DNA of 64,000 nucleotides, from positions 186,001 through 250,000 of the forward strand of contig NZ_BATJ01000002.1 in the NCBI RefSeq assembly GCF_000467125.1, read 5' to 3'. How positions within the stretch are numbered: the stretch's first letter is position 1; every line of letters starts with the position of its first letter. The notes beneath the pieces were generated by a model, which had not been told where the DNA came from, ran no database searches, and saw nothing but the letters and a program-made list of their open reading frames with translations. This DNA is from Vibrio proteolyticus NBRC 13287 (GTDB taxonomy: Bacteria > Pseudomonadota > Gammaproteobacteria > Enterobacterales > Vibrionaceae). A program made the position numbers and the translations under genes. Positions 1 through 8,003 of the stretch are shown one piece after another.

Positions 1-174
1 GGTTTTCAGGGCTTCTGGCGTTCAGGCAAGTGGATGTTCCATCCGGAGGTGCACAAAGCGTTTGGCTTACAAGGTGAAGATCAGATCGTTGGCTTCCTGT
101 ATCTCGGCACTCCGGGCTGCTCACCAATGAAAGCGCCAGAGCGGGAGCTGGGCAAATTTGTCGAGTATCTGTAA
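1..174 (+). CDS. Nitroreductase family protein, C-terminal end
   Basis: Only the last 57 codons are in the window; the reading frame is open at base 1 and stops at TAA 172-174. The fragment contains the GFQGFWRSG stretch followed by a segment that ends GFLYLGTP. This resembles the C-terminus of YdjA-type single-domain FMN nitroreductases, which reduce nitro compounds and quinones with NAD(P)H. The catalytic and FMN-binding N-terminal part lies outside the window, so the family call rests on this tail alone. The gene is convergent with aphB and separated from it by a good intrinsic terminator. Confidence 0.65.
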   Translation, partial: GFQGFWRSGKWMFHPEVHKAFGLQGEDQIVGFLYLGTPGCSPMKAPERELGKFVEYL

Positions 175-193
175 CTGGTAAGAGCGCTATCAG

Positions 194-223
194 AAAGGCC
201 TGTGATATTCACAGGCCTTTTTG
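194..223. terminator. Intrinsic terminator between nitroreductase gene and aphB
   Basis: Perfect 12-bp stem (aaaggcctgtga at 194-205, partner at 209-220) with a 3-nt loop. A T-run follows on the plus strand, and an A-run at the left foot lets it also serve the minus strand. It sits 20 nt after the nitroreductase stop codon and abuts the aphB stop. Confidence 0.85.
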
Positions 224-1099
224 TCAGTGGATGTTGTAGGCAATGACGAAATCGATAAACAGACGTACTTTCTCTGGCAGGTGATCTTTGTGGTTGTAGA
301 GCATGTAAATATCACGCGGGTTGGCGCTCCAATCTTCTAATACGCGAACCAGGCTGCCGTCATCGATATACTCACGCAACATCACGTCGGGCATTAGGGT
401 GATCCCAAGCCCGTCAGACACCGCAGAACGCACGACATTCAGCGCGTTGGCCTGGAAACGACCATTATCGTTGTTGACGACGGTTTCGCCCGATGAATTG
501 GACAACTGCCATTTGATCAGTGGATGGCCTTTCAACAACGAGTGATTTGCCAGCTCTTCGGCGTGTTTGGGGGCCGGGTTGTTTTTTAGGTAGTCTGGGC
601 TGGCCACTAAAATGTCTTTGACTTCGCCAATTTTTCTGGCGATCAGGCTGGAGTCACGTTGCGGACCTACGCGGAAAATTACATCCCATTCGGTTGGATC
701 CAACTGATCGGCGTGATTGCTGGTGGTCAGTTCGATATTGATCTCGGAGAACTGTCGCATGAACTCAATAAACATCGGCATCATCATGCGTTTAGTCAGG
801 TTCGATGGGGCAGAAATCTTGATTTTCCCTGCGGCGCCACGGCATTCATCCGTCAATTCTTCTGCGGTCATAGACAAACGTTGTAGCAGCGGGGAACATT
901 CCTGAAAAAAGCGTTCGCCTGCTTCGGTCAATGACAGCTTGCGCGCGTGACGATTGAGCAATCTCAGATTCAGAGCGTCTTCAAGCGCCTGAATGCGTCG
1001 GGTGATGGTCGCGACAGGAATCATTGTCTTGCGAGAAGTTGCGGTATAGCTCCCATTTTCGACAACCAGTCGAAATAGGTTGAGATCATCTAATTTCAT
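224..1099 (-). CDS. aphB: LysR-family virulence regulator AphB
   Basis: LysR-type transcriptional regulator with an N-terminal winged helix-turn-helix (about residues 1-60, beginning MKLDDLNLFRLV) and a C-terminal substrate-binding-like effector domain (about 90-290). The length from this start is 291 aa, equal to V. cholerae AphB, and the sequence is close to it throughout. In V. cholerae AphB works with AphA to activate tcpPH and also controls pH and anaerobic responses. Three in-frame starts lie close together: GTG 1111, ATG 1102 and ATG 1099; none has a strong ribosome binding site, and 1099 is chosen by homology. The only cysteines are C68 and C86. The effector domain has none, although a cysteine there is the reported redox switch of V. 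cholerae AphB. Confidence 0.88.
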   Translation of the reverse strand: MKLDDLNLFRLVVENGSYTATSRKTMIPVATITRRIQALEDALNLRLLNRHARKLSLTEAGERFFQECSPLLQRLSMTAEELTDECRGAAGKIKISAPSNLTKRMMMPMFIEFMRQFSEINIELTTSNHADQLDPTEWDVIFRVGPQRDSSLIARKIGEVKDILVASPDYLKNNPAPKHAEELANHSLLKGHPLIKWQLSNSSGETVVNNDNGRFQANALNVVRSAVSDGLGITLMPDVMLREYIDDGSLVRVLEDWSANPRDIYMLYNHKDHLPEKVRLFIDFVIAYNIH

Positions 1100-1116
1100 C
1101 ATTCCAGACACATCTT

Positions 1117-1134
1117 ATTACGAATTGCGGTAAT
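1117..1134. promoter_or_regulatory. Dyad upstream of aphB, possible LysR-type site
   Basis: ATTAC-N8-GTAAT lies 18 nt upstream of the aphB ATG. Interrupted dyads of this kind are typical of LysR-family binding sites, and many such regulators autoregulate. The function is inferred from form and position only. Confidence 0.3.
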
Positions 1135-1382
1135 TTATAGGTATATCAGATGTTAAGGCTTGAGTCACATCAACAACTGGTGATTTTTACGATATTACGT
1201 ACATATAGTATGTGCCACGAATGAAAAGTGGAACATTTGTATAAAAATAGATTCGCGACTACTTTTTAATAAACATCTAAACTTAAGACTGAAGGCAGCT
1301 CAACCCTTACGTGATGAGGGGAGCGCGCGTAATAACAATAATCACGACAGCTGTATTTATTGGAAGTGTGAGGCGAATGCTT

Positions 1383-2483
1383 ATGTATAAAACGCATTAT
1401 GCGGCTGCGGAGCCGCATCAACAGAGTGCTCACGACCAAAAATTGATTATGTTGGTCGATGACGACCCGATTTTTCGACGAGTGACTTCCGGGTACTTGT
1501 CTTCTATTGGTTATCAGGTGCTGGAAGCCGAAGACGGTTTGGACGGGCTGCGAAAGTTACGCAGTGCGGAGCCCGATTTGATTCTGTGTGACCTGTCGAT
1601 GCCGGTGCTCAGTGGCATTGAATTTGTCGAAGAAGTGAGCCTGGAATATCCGTCGCTGCCGTTGATCGTGGTTTCGGGTACGGATGAAATGTCCGATGTG
1701 GCCAAAGCGTTACGCTACGGCATCAAAGATTTTCTGCCTAAACCGATCGGCAATCATGCCAATCTGGGGTGTGCGATAGAAAGTACGTTGGATGATGCTT
1801 TCAATCATCTGGCAGACCAGCGGGACTTCTCTAGCCAGTGGTTTCGGGTTGATGGCGGCGATCTACCGGAAGAGCAAGAACTGCATTGGCATCTGGAGTA
1901 CCTCCAGCATCACCCGAGTGCAGCCAAAGACTTGTTGCATGCCTTGTTGCCAGAGAAAGACACCAGCCAGGGCGCGTGGAAATGCAGCTATCGTATGCTG
2001 CAATCAACCGATGTCATGCCGTTGGTGTTTGATTATGCCTGGTTAATGAACGGCCAGTTTGCCTTTTATTTAGTCGACTCCACGTCGAACGACGAGGCGG
2101 GGGTAGCAACCACTTTGATGGTCAGAGCGTTGTTCCACGATTATTTGCGCAACTTGAAAAGCTTCAATGCCGATCTGAAAGATCTGGCCTTCATGTTGGA
2201 AAAAGGGATCGAGTGCTCGGATTGTGCTGGACCGATTGAGGCGCTCTTTGGTATTGCTGACATGGCGGAAGGCACAATTGCTATCTTGCCTGCTGGTTTG
2301 GGCGCGCGTTGGTCCAATGGCTACCACACCCAGAACATTGCCGCTGGCGAATTGCTTGGGCACAACTGCGTGAAAAATTTCACTACCAAAGAATTGCCAA
2401 TACATTCCGGGTGTCAATTGTCACTCAGCCGGCTTGGTTCGAGCAGTTTTAGCCTGGATATTTTCCAGGGCTCGGCGACCTGA
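1383..2483 (+). CDS. rssB: RssB-like response regulator with degenerate phosphatase domain
   Basis: The 366-aa protein has a receiver domain (about residues 20-140) with the acidic cluster DDD at 26-28, phosphoacceptor D70 in LCDLSMPVLSG, S98 and K120. A long C-terminal region resembles the catalytically inactive PP2C-like domain of enterobacterial RssB. The SGTDEMSDVAKALRYGIKD segment and the later VRALF motif match RssB well. RssB is the adaptor that delivers sigma S (RpoS) to ClpXP, so this gene probably controls RpoS turnover. The start is placed at ATG 1383 because GAGG at 1370-1373 is 9 nt upstream; an upstream ATG at 1377 is too close, and the region before that has no conserved sequence. 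Confidence 0.82.
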   Translation: MYKTHYAAAEPHQQSAHDQKLIMLVDDDPIFRRVTSGYLSSIGYQVLEAEDGLDGLRKLRSAEPDLILCDLSMPVLSGIEFVEEVSLEYPSLPLIVVSGTDEMSDVAKALRYGIKDFLPKPIGNHANLGCAIESTLDDAFNHLADQRDFSSQWFRVDGGDLPEEQELHWHLEYLQHHPSAAKDLLHALLPEKDTSQGAWKCSYRMLQSTDVMPLVFDYAWLMNGQFAFYLVDSTSNDEAGVATTLMVRALFHDYLRNLKSFNADLKDLAFMLEKGIECSDCAGPIEALFGIADMAEGTIAILPAGLGARWSNGYHTQNIAAGELLGHNCVKNFTTKELPIHSGCQLSLSRLGSSSFSLDIFQGSAT

Positions 2484-2540
2484 TTGGACGTGACGATAAA
2501 ATCATCAATATAACCTTTCTTTTTATCCGTGTTTGTGGCT

Positions 2541-2575
2541 TTTTGTTTGAGGTATAGTCTGCACCTCAAACAAAA
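2541..2575. other. Long perfect hairpin downstream of rssB
   Basis: 13-bp perfect stem (ttttgtttgaggt at 2541-2553, partner at 2563-2575) with a 9-nt loop. The T-rich side is on the outer left arm and the A-rich side on the outer right, so it is not a textbook terminator on either strand. It may end rssB transcription, protect an mRNA 3' end, or be an operator for the next unit. Confidence 0.5.
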
Positions 2576-2649
2576 AAGTCCCAAAACATTAACGTCGAGT
2601 TAACCTTGGGGCGACAACAGTCAAGTCACCTACACTAGAGAAGCTCCCA

Positions 2650-2781
2650 ATGGCAGACAAAGATTTTAAAGAACCTTATAATATCTTTTACTTTCTTGGC
2701 TTTATCGCCGCACTGTTGATCCCGACGCTCCCAGCGACCTTAACCTGGATTCGTGTATTCAACGGCTACGCGGGATACTAA
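2650..2781 (+). CDS. Small membrane protein, 43 aa
   Basis: Short reading frame beginning MADKDFKEPYNIFYFLGF, with a hydrophobic stretch from about residue 14 to 36 (FYFLGFIAALLIPTLPATL) that is long enough for one membrane segment. It stops at TAA 2779-2781. A purine-rich ribosome binding site (agagaag) lies about 8 nt upstream of ATG 2650. It is in the same frame as, and immediately precedes, the DUF454 gene, so the two are probably co-transcribed and may be translationally coupled. I do not recognise the family and assign no function. The codons are ordinary and the hydrophobic pattern is clear, so I think the gene is real. Confidence 0.6.
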   Translation: MADKDFKEPYNIFYFLGFIAALLIPTLPATLTWIRVFNGYAGY

Positions 2782-2808
2782 GCCGCCCGTTGTTTTCAGG
2801 AGCTCACC

Positions 2809-3201
2809 ATCAGTATTCGTCGTCTTGGATTAAATATTGTTGGTGTCATCAGTTTATGCCTAGGTATTCTGGGCATAATCTTGCCTCTGTTACCCACCAC
2901 ACCTTTTATTCTTCTCTCCAGCGCGTGTTTCATGCGCAGCAGTCCCCGTTTTCACCGTTGGTTGCATACTCACCCCACGTTTGGCCCTCTGCTGGACAAC
3001 TGGCATCAGCATCGCGCTGTCACGCGTAAAGTGAAGCAGCGAGGTGCGTTGTTTATTCTCGCCAGTTTTTCTTTTTCAATCTGGTTTGTGCCCCATCTGT
3101 GGCTAAAAATGGGTCTGGTCATTTTTCTTGTGCTGCTGATCACCTGGTTTCTGCGTCTGCCAGTCCATGAGTCTGTTGCTAAGCAGGAAGAAAATCACTA
3201 G
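2809..3201 (+). CDS. ybaN: DUF454 inner-membrane protein (YbaN family), unusual start
   Basis: The protein contains the family hallmark [17 protein letters not shown] followed by [10 protein letters not shown] and two further hydrophobic segments, and it matches E. coli YbaN in length and pattern. The function of the family is unknown; it is a small inner-membrane protein. The conserved N-terminal helix ([20 protein letters not shown]) lies upstream of the first usual start codon in frame, TTG 2881. Between the previous stop (2781) and that TTG there is no ATG, GTG or TTG in frame. A good ribosome binding site, AGGAG at 2798-2802, points to ATC 2809 (6-nt spacing) or ATT 2815. I give ATC 2809 as the most likely start (130 aa). 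A sequencing error or coupling to the upstream small gene are the alternatives. Confidence 0.75.
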   Translation: MSIRRLGLNIVGVISLCLGILGIILPLLPTTPFILLSSACFMRSSPRFHRWLHTHPTFGPLLDNWHQHRAVTRKVKQRGALFILASFSFSIWFVPHLWLKMGLVIFLVLLITWFLRLPVHESVAKQEENH

Positions 3202-3217
3202 CATTGTGTGGAAGTGT

Positions 3218-3247
3218 GCCCGCTCTTCGAGTGGGCGTTTGTTTTTT
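3218..3247 (+). terminator. Intrinsic terminator after ybaN
   Basis: Stem gcccgctc at 3218-3225 pairs with gagtgggc at 3229-3236 (one G-U pair) around a 3-nt loop. It is followed by tttgtttttt. It separates the DUF454 unit from apt. Confidence 0.8.
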
Positions 3248-3347
3248 AGGCGAAGTGGTCTTGGCACCGCTCAGTTCAGCTTTACAACTCCCGATAACGA
3301 CAATTTTGAAAGTGGAGAAGCTCTCGCCCATTGAAGTAAATGAAATT

Positions 3348-3893
3348 ATGACTACAGACACAATCTCTTTCATCAAATCAAGCATCAAATCTATTCAGGA
3401 CTACCCAAAGCCAGGCATCTTATTCCGTGATGTCACCAGCTTGCTTGAAGATGCCAAGGCGTATCAGGCAACCATTCAATTGCTGGTAGACCGTTATAAA
3501 AATATGGGTTTCACTAAAGTGGTCGGGACAGAAGCCCGCGGCTTCTTGTTCGGTGCGCCTTTAGCACTGGAGCTAGGGGTCGGGTTTGTTCCGGTACGCA
3601 AGCCGGGGAAACTTCCGCGTGAAACTGTTGCCCAATCTTATGAACTGGAATATGGCGTAGACACGCTGGAAATCCACGTTGATGCGATTGAAGCAGGTGA
3701 TAAAGTGCTGGTGGTCGATGATTTGTTGGCGACGGGTGGCACCATTGAAGCCACAACTAAGTTGATTCGCCAGTTGGGTGGACACGTGGAGCATGCGGCG
3801 TTTGTGATCAACCTGCCTGAAATTGGCGGAGACAAACGCCTGGAAGGCCTGGGCCTGAACGTCTACAGCATTTGTGAGTTTGAAGGACACTGA
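3348..3893 (+). CDS. apt: Adenine phosphoribosyltransferase
   Basis: Purine salvage enzyme that converts adenine and PRPP to AMP in the cytoplasm. The 181-aa protein begins [20 protein letters not shown] and keeps the family's PGILFRDVT motif, the flexible-loop KPGKLPRE region and the PRPP-binding signature [13 protein letters not shown]. The start at ATG 3348 gives the usual family length; upstream in-frame sequence to 3204 is not conserved. It lies just upstream of dnaX with a 7-nt gap, as in many gamma-proteobacteria, so the two may share transcripts. Confidence 0.95.
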   Translation: MTTDTISFIKSSIKSIQDYPKPGILFRDVTSLLEDAKAYQATIQLLVDRYKNMGFTKVVGTEARGFLFGAPLALELGVGFVPVRKPGKLPRETVAQSYELEYGVDTLEIHVDAIEAGDKVLVVDDLLATGGTIEATTKLIRQLGGHVEHAAFVINLPEIGGDKRLEGLGLNVYSICEFEGH

Positions 3894-3900
3894 GTAATTC

Positions 3901-6036
3901 ATGAGTTATCTTGCCTTAGCGCGAAAATGGCGTCCGACCCGCTTTAAAGAAGTGGTGGGACAGGCGCACGTATTGACGGCACTGGAAAATGCGTTAGCAC
4001 AAAACCGTATCCATCACGCGTACCTGTTCAGTGGGACGCGTGGTGTGGGAAAAACCACCATAGGTCGCTTGTTTGCCAAAGGCCTCAACTGTGAGACTGG
4101 TATAACGGCCACACCATGTGGCGAGTGCGCAACGTGTAAGGAGATTGACGAAGGGCGCTTTGTCGATCTGCTGGAAATTGATGCGGCTTCGCGTACCAAA
4201 GTAGAAGATACTCGTGAACTGCTTGACAACGTGCAATACAAACCGGCACGAGGTCGTTTTAAGGTCTATCTGATAGACGAAGTTCACATGCTCTCGCGTC
4301 ACAGTTTTAATGCTCTGTTGAAAACCTTAGAAGAGCCGCCGGAGTATGTGAAATTCTTGCTCGCCACTACGGATCCGCAGAAATTGCCGGTGACCATTTT
4401 GTCACGCTGCTTGCAGTTTCACTTAAAGCCCATCAGTGTCGATAACATTCACCAGCAATTGGAACATATTCTCGATGCCGAAGGCGTAGAGGCCGATGCA
4501 CGTGCGTTGGGTATGATCGCCCACGCGGCAGATGGCAGTATGCGAGATGCCCTCAGTCTGACCGACCAAGCGATCGCGTTGGGCAATGGCTTAGTGGAAG
4601 CCGACAGCGTCGCGCACATGCTGGGGACACTGGATACCGATCAGGCCATTCATCTGCTGGAAGCCATCAGCAGTAAGCAGGCGCAAACGGCGATGGATGC
4701 CATCCAGGTTTTGGCGCAAAACGGCGTAGAGTGGGATGGTTTGCTTCAGCAACTGGCCACACAGTTACACCGGATTGCGATGTACCAGGCATTGCCATCC
4801 ACGCTGGATAAAGCGCAGCCTGATGCGGAAAAGATCGAGTTGCTAAGCCGGACACTGTCTCCTCAGGATGTCCAGTTGTACTACCAAATTGCGTTGAAAG
4901 GCAGAGATGACCTGCCACTGGCACCAACCGAGCGAATCGGGCTGGAAATGGTGGTGTTGCGGATGATGGCGTTTCGCCCGGCGTCCGGTGCGATTGTAAA
5001 CAGCATCAGTACAGCCACGCTGCAAGCTGCCATTCCGAATTCAGGCCAGAGTCTGGCGGCGCCGGCCAAGCCTCAACCTGTCGCTGAGCAACCGGTACAG
5101 CCTAACCAACCGACGGCCGCCCCACATACAGTGAATGTTGCACCGGAATACGATTTACCTCCAACCGATTACGAACCTTATGGTGAAAGTGAAGTGCCGC
5201 CGGCTTATGATGCGCCGCGTCAGATGACGCCCGCGTCCTCACCTGAACCGGTACAGTCGCCGACACCATCGACAGCGCCTCAGGAGCGCTCTGGGTCTTC
5301 ACTGAGCGGTTTACGGCATCAACTGCGTTCACAGCGTCAGGGACTCAAAGGCAATCAGCCTCATCCATCTCCGGACACCAAAGCGGAGCCGGGCGTAAAA
5401 AAGTCTAGTGCGGCATCAGCCAAGAAAGAATCAGTCCTTGATCGTGTTGCGCAGAAACACGGCACGGTGCGGATGTCGCCAGCTCAACTCGCTAAGCACG
5501 CGGCGGTGCCGCAGGCTCCGGCCGAGGATGAACCTTATCAGTGGAAGCCGGCCAACCCGGTGGTGGAAGTGAAGAAACAGGAACTGACACCGACCGAGAT
5601 CAAAAAGGCGCTTGAGCACGAGAAGACGCCGGAAATGGCGCAGAAACTGGTTGAGGAATCCATCCGTCAGGATGAATGGACTGCCTTGATTGAAAAACTG
5701 CACACCGCCAAGCTGGTTCAACAATTGGCGCTGAACTCGTCGTTTCGTAAAGACGGATCGACGATAGAGCTTGCACTGCGGCAGCATCAGGCTCATCTCA
5801 ACACCGACAAAGCGCAGCAGGAGCTATTGGCCGCCCTGAACGCCGAGCTGGGTGAAGAGTGTCATCTGAGCGTTGTGATCAGTGAGGATGGAGAAACCCC
5901 GTTGGAAGTGCGCGATCGTCTGTACAAAGAAAAGCTTGAGCAGGCGTTTGTCAGTCTGGATAACGATCCGCACGTTCAGTTTATTGAGCGCCGATTTGCC
6001 GCACAATTAGATCGCGAGAGTGTCCGTCCGGTCTAG
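3901..6036 (+). CDS. dnaX: DNA polymerase III subunits tau and gamma
   Basis: Clamp-loader ATPase of the replicase. The N-terminal AAA+ domain has Walker A GTRGVGKTT (K51), a zinc module with C64, C73, C76 and C79, and Walker B LIDEVHM (D126, E127). Domain III follows to about residue 370. A proline/alanine-rich linker runs from about 370 to 510, then come the tau-specific domains that bind DnaB and the polymerase alpha subunit. Full length is 711 aa, somewhat longer than E. coli tau because of the linker. A slippery heptamer at codons 499-501, with a stop one codon later in the -1 frame, would yield a 502-aa gamma form. The gene heads a dnaX-ybaB-recR operon. Confidence 0.97.
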   Translation: MSYLALARKWRPTRFKEVVGQAHVLTALENALAQNRIHHAYLFSGTRGVGKTTIGRLFAKGLNCETGITATPCGECATCKEIDEGRFVDLLEIDAASRTKVEDTRELLDNVQYKPARGRFKVYLIDEVHMLSRHSFNALLKTLEEPPEYVKFLLATTDPQKLPVTILSRCLQFHLKPISVDNIHQQLEHILDAEGVEADARALGMIAHAADGSMRDALSLTDQAIALGNGLVEADSVAHMLGTLDTDQAIHLLEAISSKQAQTAMDAIQVLAQNGVEWDGLLQQLATQLHRIAMYQALPSTLDKAQPDAEKIELLSRTLSPQDVQLYYQIALKGRDDLPLAPTERIGLEMVVLRMMAFRPASGAIVNSISTATLQAAIPNSGQSLAAPAKPQPVAEQPVQPNQPTAAPHTVNVAPEYDLPPTDYEPYGESEVPPAYDAPRQMTPASSPEPVQSPTPSTAPQERSGSSLSGLRHQLRSQRQGLKGNQPHPSPDTKAEPGVKKSSAASAKKESVLDRVAQKHGTVRMSPAQLAKHAAVPQAPAEDEPYQWKPANPVVEVKKQELTPTEIKKALEHEKTPEMAQKLVEESIRQDEWTALIEKLHTAKLVQQLALNSSFRKDGSTIELALRQHQAHLNTDKAQQELLAALNAELGEECHLSVVISEDGETPLEVRDRLYKEKLEQAFVSLDNDPHVQFIERRFAAQLDRESVRPV
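5385..5408 (+). other. Predicted -1 programmed frameshift site in dnaX
   Basis: The heptamer A AAA AAG (5397-5403) lies exactly in the zero frame (GTA AAA AAG). After a -1 slip the next codon is GTC (5403-5405) and the next is TAG (5406-5408), so gamma would end one residue after the site, the same design as E. coli dnaX. A Shine-Dalgarno-like GGAG at 5385-5388 sits 8 nt upstream, the sort of stimulator known in E. coli. I see no strong stem-loop directly downstream. Confidence 0.75.
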
Positions 6037-6053
6037 AATTAAAGCATAGGGTT

Positions 6054-6069
6054 GAAAACGCGAGTTTTC
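6054..6069 (+). other. Small GNRA-loop hairpin between dnaX and ybaB
   Basis: gaaaac (6054-6059) and gttttc (6064-6069) pair around the tetraloop gcga. There is no T-run after it, so it is not a terminator. It may mark an mRNA processing or stabilising element in the operon. Confidence 0.35.
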
Positions 6070-6112
6070 GGCCCCATAAACAGTGAAACATCGATTAACC
6101 AGAGAGATAAAC

Positions 6113-6442
6113 ATGTTTGGTAAAGGCGGTATGGGCAATCTAATGAAGCAAGCCCAGCAAATGCAAGAGCGCATGCAAAAGCTTCAAGAAGAAATCGCTA
6201 ATATGGAAGTAACAGGTGAATCTGGTGCCGGTCTGGTAAAAGTGACCATCACCGGTAGCCACAGCGTGCGTCGCGTTGACATCGATGAAAGCCTGATGGA
6301 AGACGACAAAGAGATGCTGGAAGACCTGATTGCTGCTGCGTTTAACGATGCGGCTCGTCGCGTTGAAGAAACCCAGAAAGAAAAAATGGCGGGCGTGACT
6401 GGTGGAATGCAATTGCCACCAGGCATGAAAATGCCATTCTAA
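6113..6442 (+). CDS. ybaB: Nucleoid-associated protein YbaB/EbfC
   Basis: Small DNA-binding protein of the YbaB/EbfC family that forms dimers of tweezer shape and binds the nucleoid. The protein starts [18 protein letters not shown], has the methionine/glutamine-rich N-terminal helix, the [17 protein letters not shown] strand region and the PPGMKMPF tail. Length is 109 aa, the same as in E. coli. The start is ATG 6113; an in-frame ATG at 6083 would add ten residues that are not part of the family. It lies between dnaX and recR, the conserved arrangement. Confidence 0.95.
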   Translation: MFGKGGMGNLMKQAQQMQERMQKLQEEIANMEVTGESGAGLVKVTITGSHSVRRVDIDESLMEDDKEMLEDLIAAAFNDAARRVEETQKEKMAGVTGGMQLPPGMKMPF

Positions 6443-6457
6443 ATAAGTGATTCGTTA

Positions 6458-7057
6458 ATGCGTACCAGTCATATGCTGGAGCATTTGATGGAGGCCTTAC
6501 GTTGTCTGCCTGGGGTAGGTCCCAAGTCGGCTCAACGTATGGCCTTTCATTTGTTACAGCGGGATAGAAAAGGTGGTTTACAGCTGGCTGATGCACTCAG
6601 TCAGGCCATGACTGAAATCGGTCACTGCTCTGAATGCCGCACGTTTACCGAAGAAGAAGTCTGCCATATCTGTACCAATCCCAAGCGTCAGGAGAATGGC
6701 CAGATCTGTGTGGTTGAGAGCCCGGCAGATATTGCGGCGGTGGAAGCCACTGGTCAGTATTCTGGACGTTACTTCGTGCTGATGGGGCATCTGTCTCCTT
6801 TGGATGGGATTGGACCAAGCGATATTGGTCTGGATGCTCTGGATTATCGTCTGCGTCGCGGAGACGTCACAGAAGTGATCCTGGCAACCAACCCGACGGT
6901 AGAAGGCGAAGCCACGGCACATTACATCGCTGAATTGTGTCATGAGCATGAAGTGGCAGCCAGCCGAATCGCGCACGGTGTACCAGTTGGTGGCGAGCTG
7001 GAGCTGGTGGACGGCACTACGTTGTCACACTCTTTGCTTGGACGTCAAAAGCTGTAA
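6458..7057 (+). CDS. recR: Recombination mediator protein RecR
   Basis: Acts with RecO (and RecF) to load RecA at single-stranded gaps. The 199-aa protein has the helix-hairpin-helix [17 protein letters not shown] at about residues 14-30, a zinc finger with C57, C60, C69 and C72, a Toprim domain ([10 protein letters not shown] onward) and a C-terminal Walker B-like region ending in [10 protein letters not shown]. It is close to E. coli RecR along its whole length. It is the last gene of the dnaX-ybaB-recR operon and is followed by a strong terminator. Confidence 0.97.
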   Translation: MRTSHMLEHLMEALRCLPGVGPKSAQRMAFHLLQRDRKGGLQLADALSQAMTEIGHCSECRTFTEEEVCHICTNPKRQENGQICVVESPADIAAVEATGQYSGRYFVLMGHLSPLDGIGPSDIGLDALDYRLRRGDVTEVILATNPTVEGEATAHYIAELCHEHEVAASRIAHGVPVGGELELVDGTTLSHSLLGRQKL

Positions 7058-7076
7058 GCACTACCAGTGATATATA

Positions 7077-7106
7077 AAAAAGCCGCTGATTCATCAGCGG
7101 CTTTTT
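7077..7106. terminator. Bidirectional terminator between recR and aqpZ
   Basis: 14-bp stem aaaaagccgctgat (7077-7090) with its partner at 7093-7106 and T-runs on both strands. It serves the convergent recR and aqpZ genes. Confidence 0.9.
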
Positions 7107-7123
7107 TGTGCGGGTCAGTCACG

Positions 7124-7819
7124 TTATTTTTGCGTTTGACCAGCAATCGCCTTGTACGCAATCGCCCCCAGAACTGCACCGATAATTGGAGCAACCCAGA
7201 ACAGCCACAATTGCGATGTCGCCCAATCGCCAACGTATAACGCAACACCGGTGCTTCGTGCAGGGTTAACGGAGGTGTTGGTGACCGGAATGCTGATAAG
7301 GTGGATCAGTGTCAGACACAAACCAATCGCGATGGGGGCGAAGCCCTGAGGCGCACGCTGGTCTGTCGCACCCAGAATCACCAACAGGAACATCATGGTC
7401 ATGACGACTTCGGTAATCAGTGCGGCAACCATGGAGTAACCACCCGGAGAGTGTTCACCGTAACCGTTGGTCGCAAAACCTGAAGAGACAACATCAAAAC
7501 CAGGCTGGCCCGAAGCGATAAGGAACAGCACACCGCCGGCGATAAGACCACCGGCTACCTGTGCGATAATGTAAGGGGCTATTTCTTTGGCTGCAAAACG
7601 GCCGCCAGCCCACAAGCCAATGGTGACTGCCGGATTAAGATGGCAGCCTGAAATATGGCCAATCGCGTATGCCATGGTGAGAACGGTCAGGCCAAACGCG
7701 AGAGCAACGCCCAAAAAGCCAATACCGACATCCGGAAACCCCGCAGCCAGAACAGCGCTGCCGCAGCCACCAAGTACCAGCCAGAAGGTACCGAACATTT
7801 CGGCTAAATATTTGTTCAT
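7124..7819 (-). CDS. aqpZ: Aquaporin Z
   Basis: Water channel of the inner membrane, six transmembrane helices and two NPA half-helices. The NPA motifs are at residues 62-64 (HLNPAVT) and 184-186 (SVNPARS), with R187 in the selectivity filter. The protein starts [12 protein letters not shown] and is 231 aa long, the same as E. coli AqpZ. An AGGAA ribosome binding site precedes ATG 7819; the longer frame upstream is not conserved. It is a single-gene unit convergent with recR. Confidence 0.95.
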   Translation of the reverse strand: MNKYLAEMFGTFWLVLGGCGSAVLAAGFPDVGIGFLGVALAFGLTVLTMAYAIGHISGCHLNPAVTIGLWAGGRFAAKEIAPYIIAQVAGGLIAGGVLFLIASGQPGFDVVSSGFATNGYGEHSPGGYSMVAALITEVVMTMMFLLVILGATDQRAPQGFAPIAIGLCLTLIHLISIPVTNTSVNPARSTGVALYVGDWATSQLWLFWVAPIIGAVLGAIAYKAIAGQTQK

Positions 7820-8003
7820 CAGTATTCCTAATCGTGTGTAGTGAAAGAACCCGGAGAACATAGTGGAGAAATGTCAGCGCAGTGTGAGGGAACCGCTACG
7901 AACGTCGGCGCAAGCCGCTTAAGTCGCGGAAGTCTTATTGTTGGAACACGAGTCAGTGAATGAGACAGGATCGCATGTATGGTATAGCTTGAGCCGACGC
8001 AAT

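Noticed and set aside
1311..1382. N-terminal extension of the RssB-like protein from ATG 1311
   Set aside because: The extra 24 residues are not conserved, lack a ribosome binding site, and a good site serves ATG 1383.
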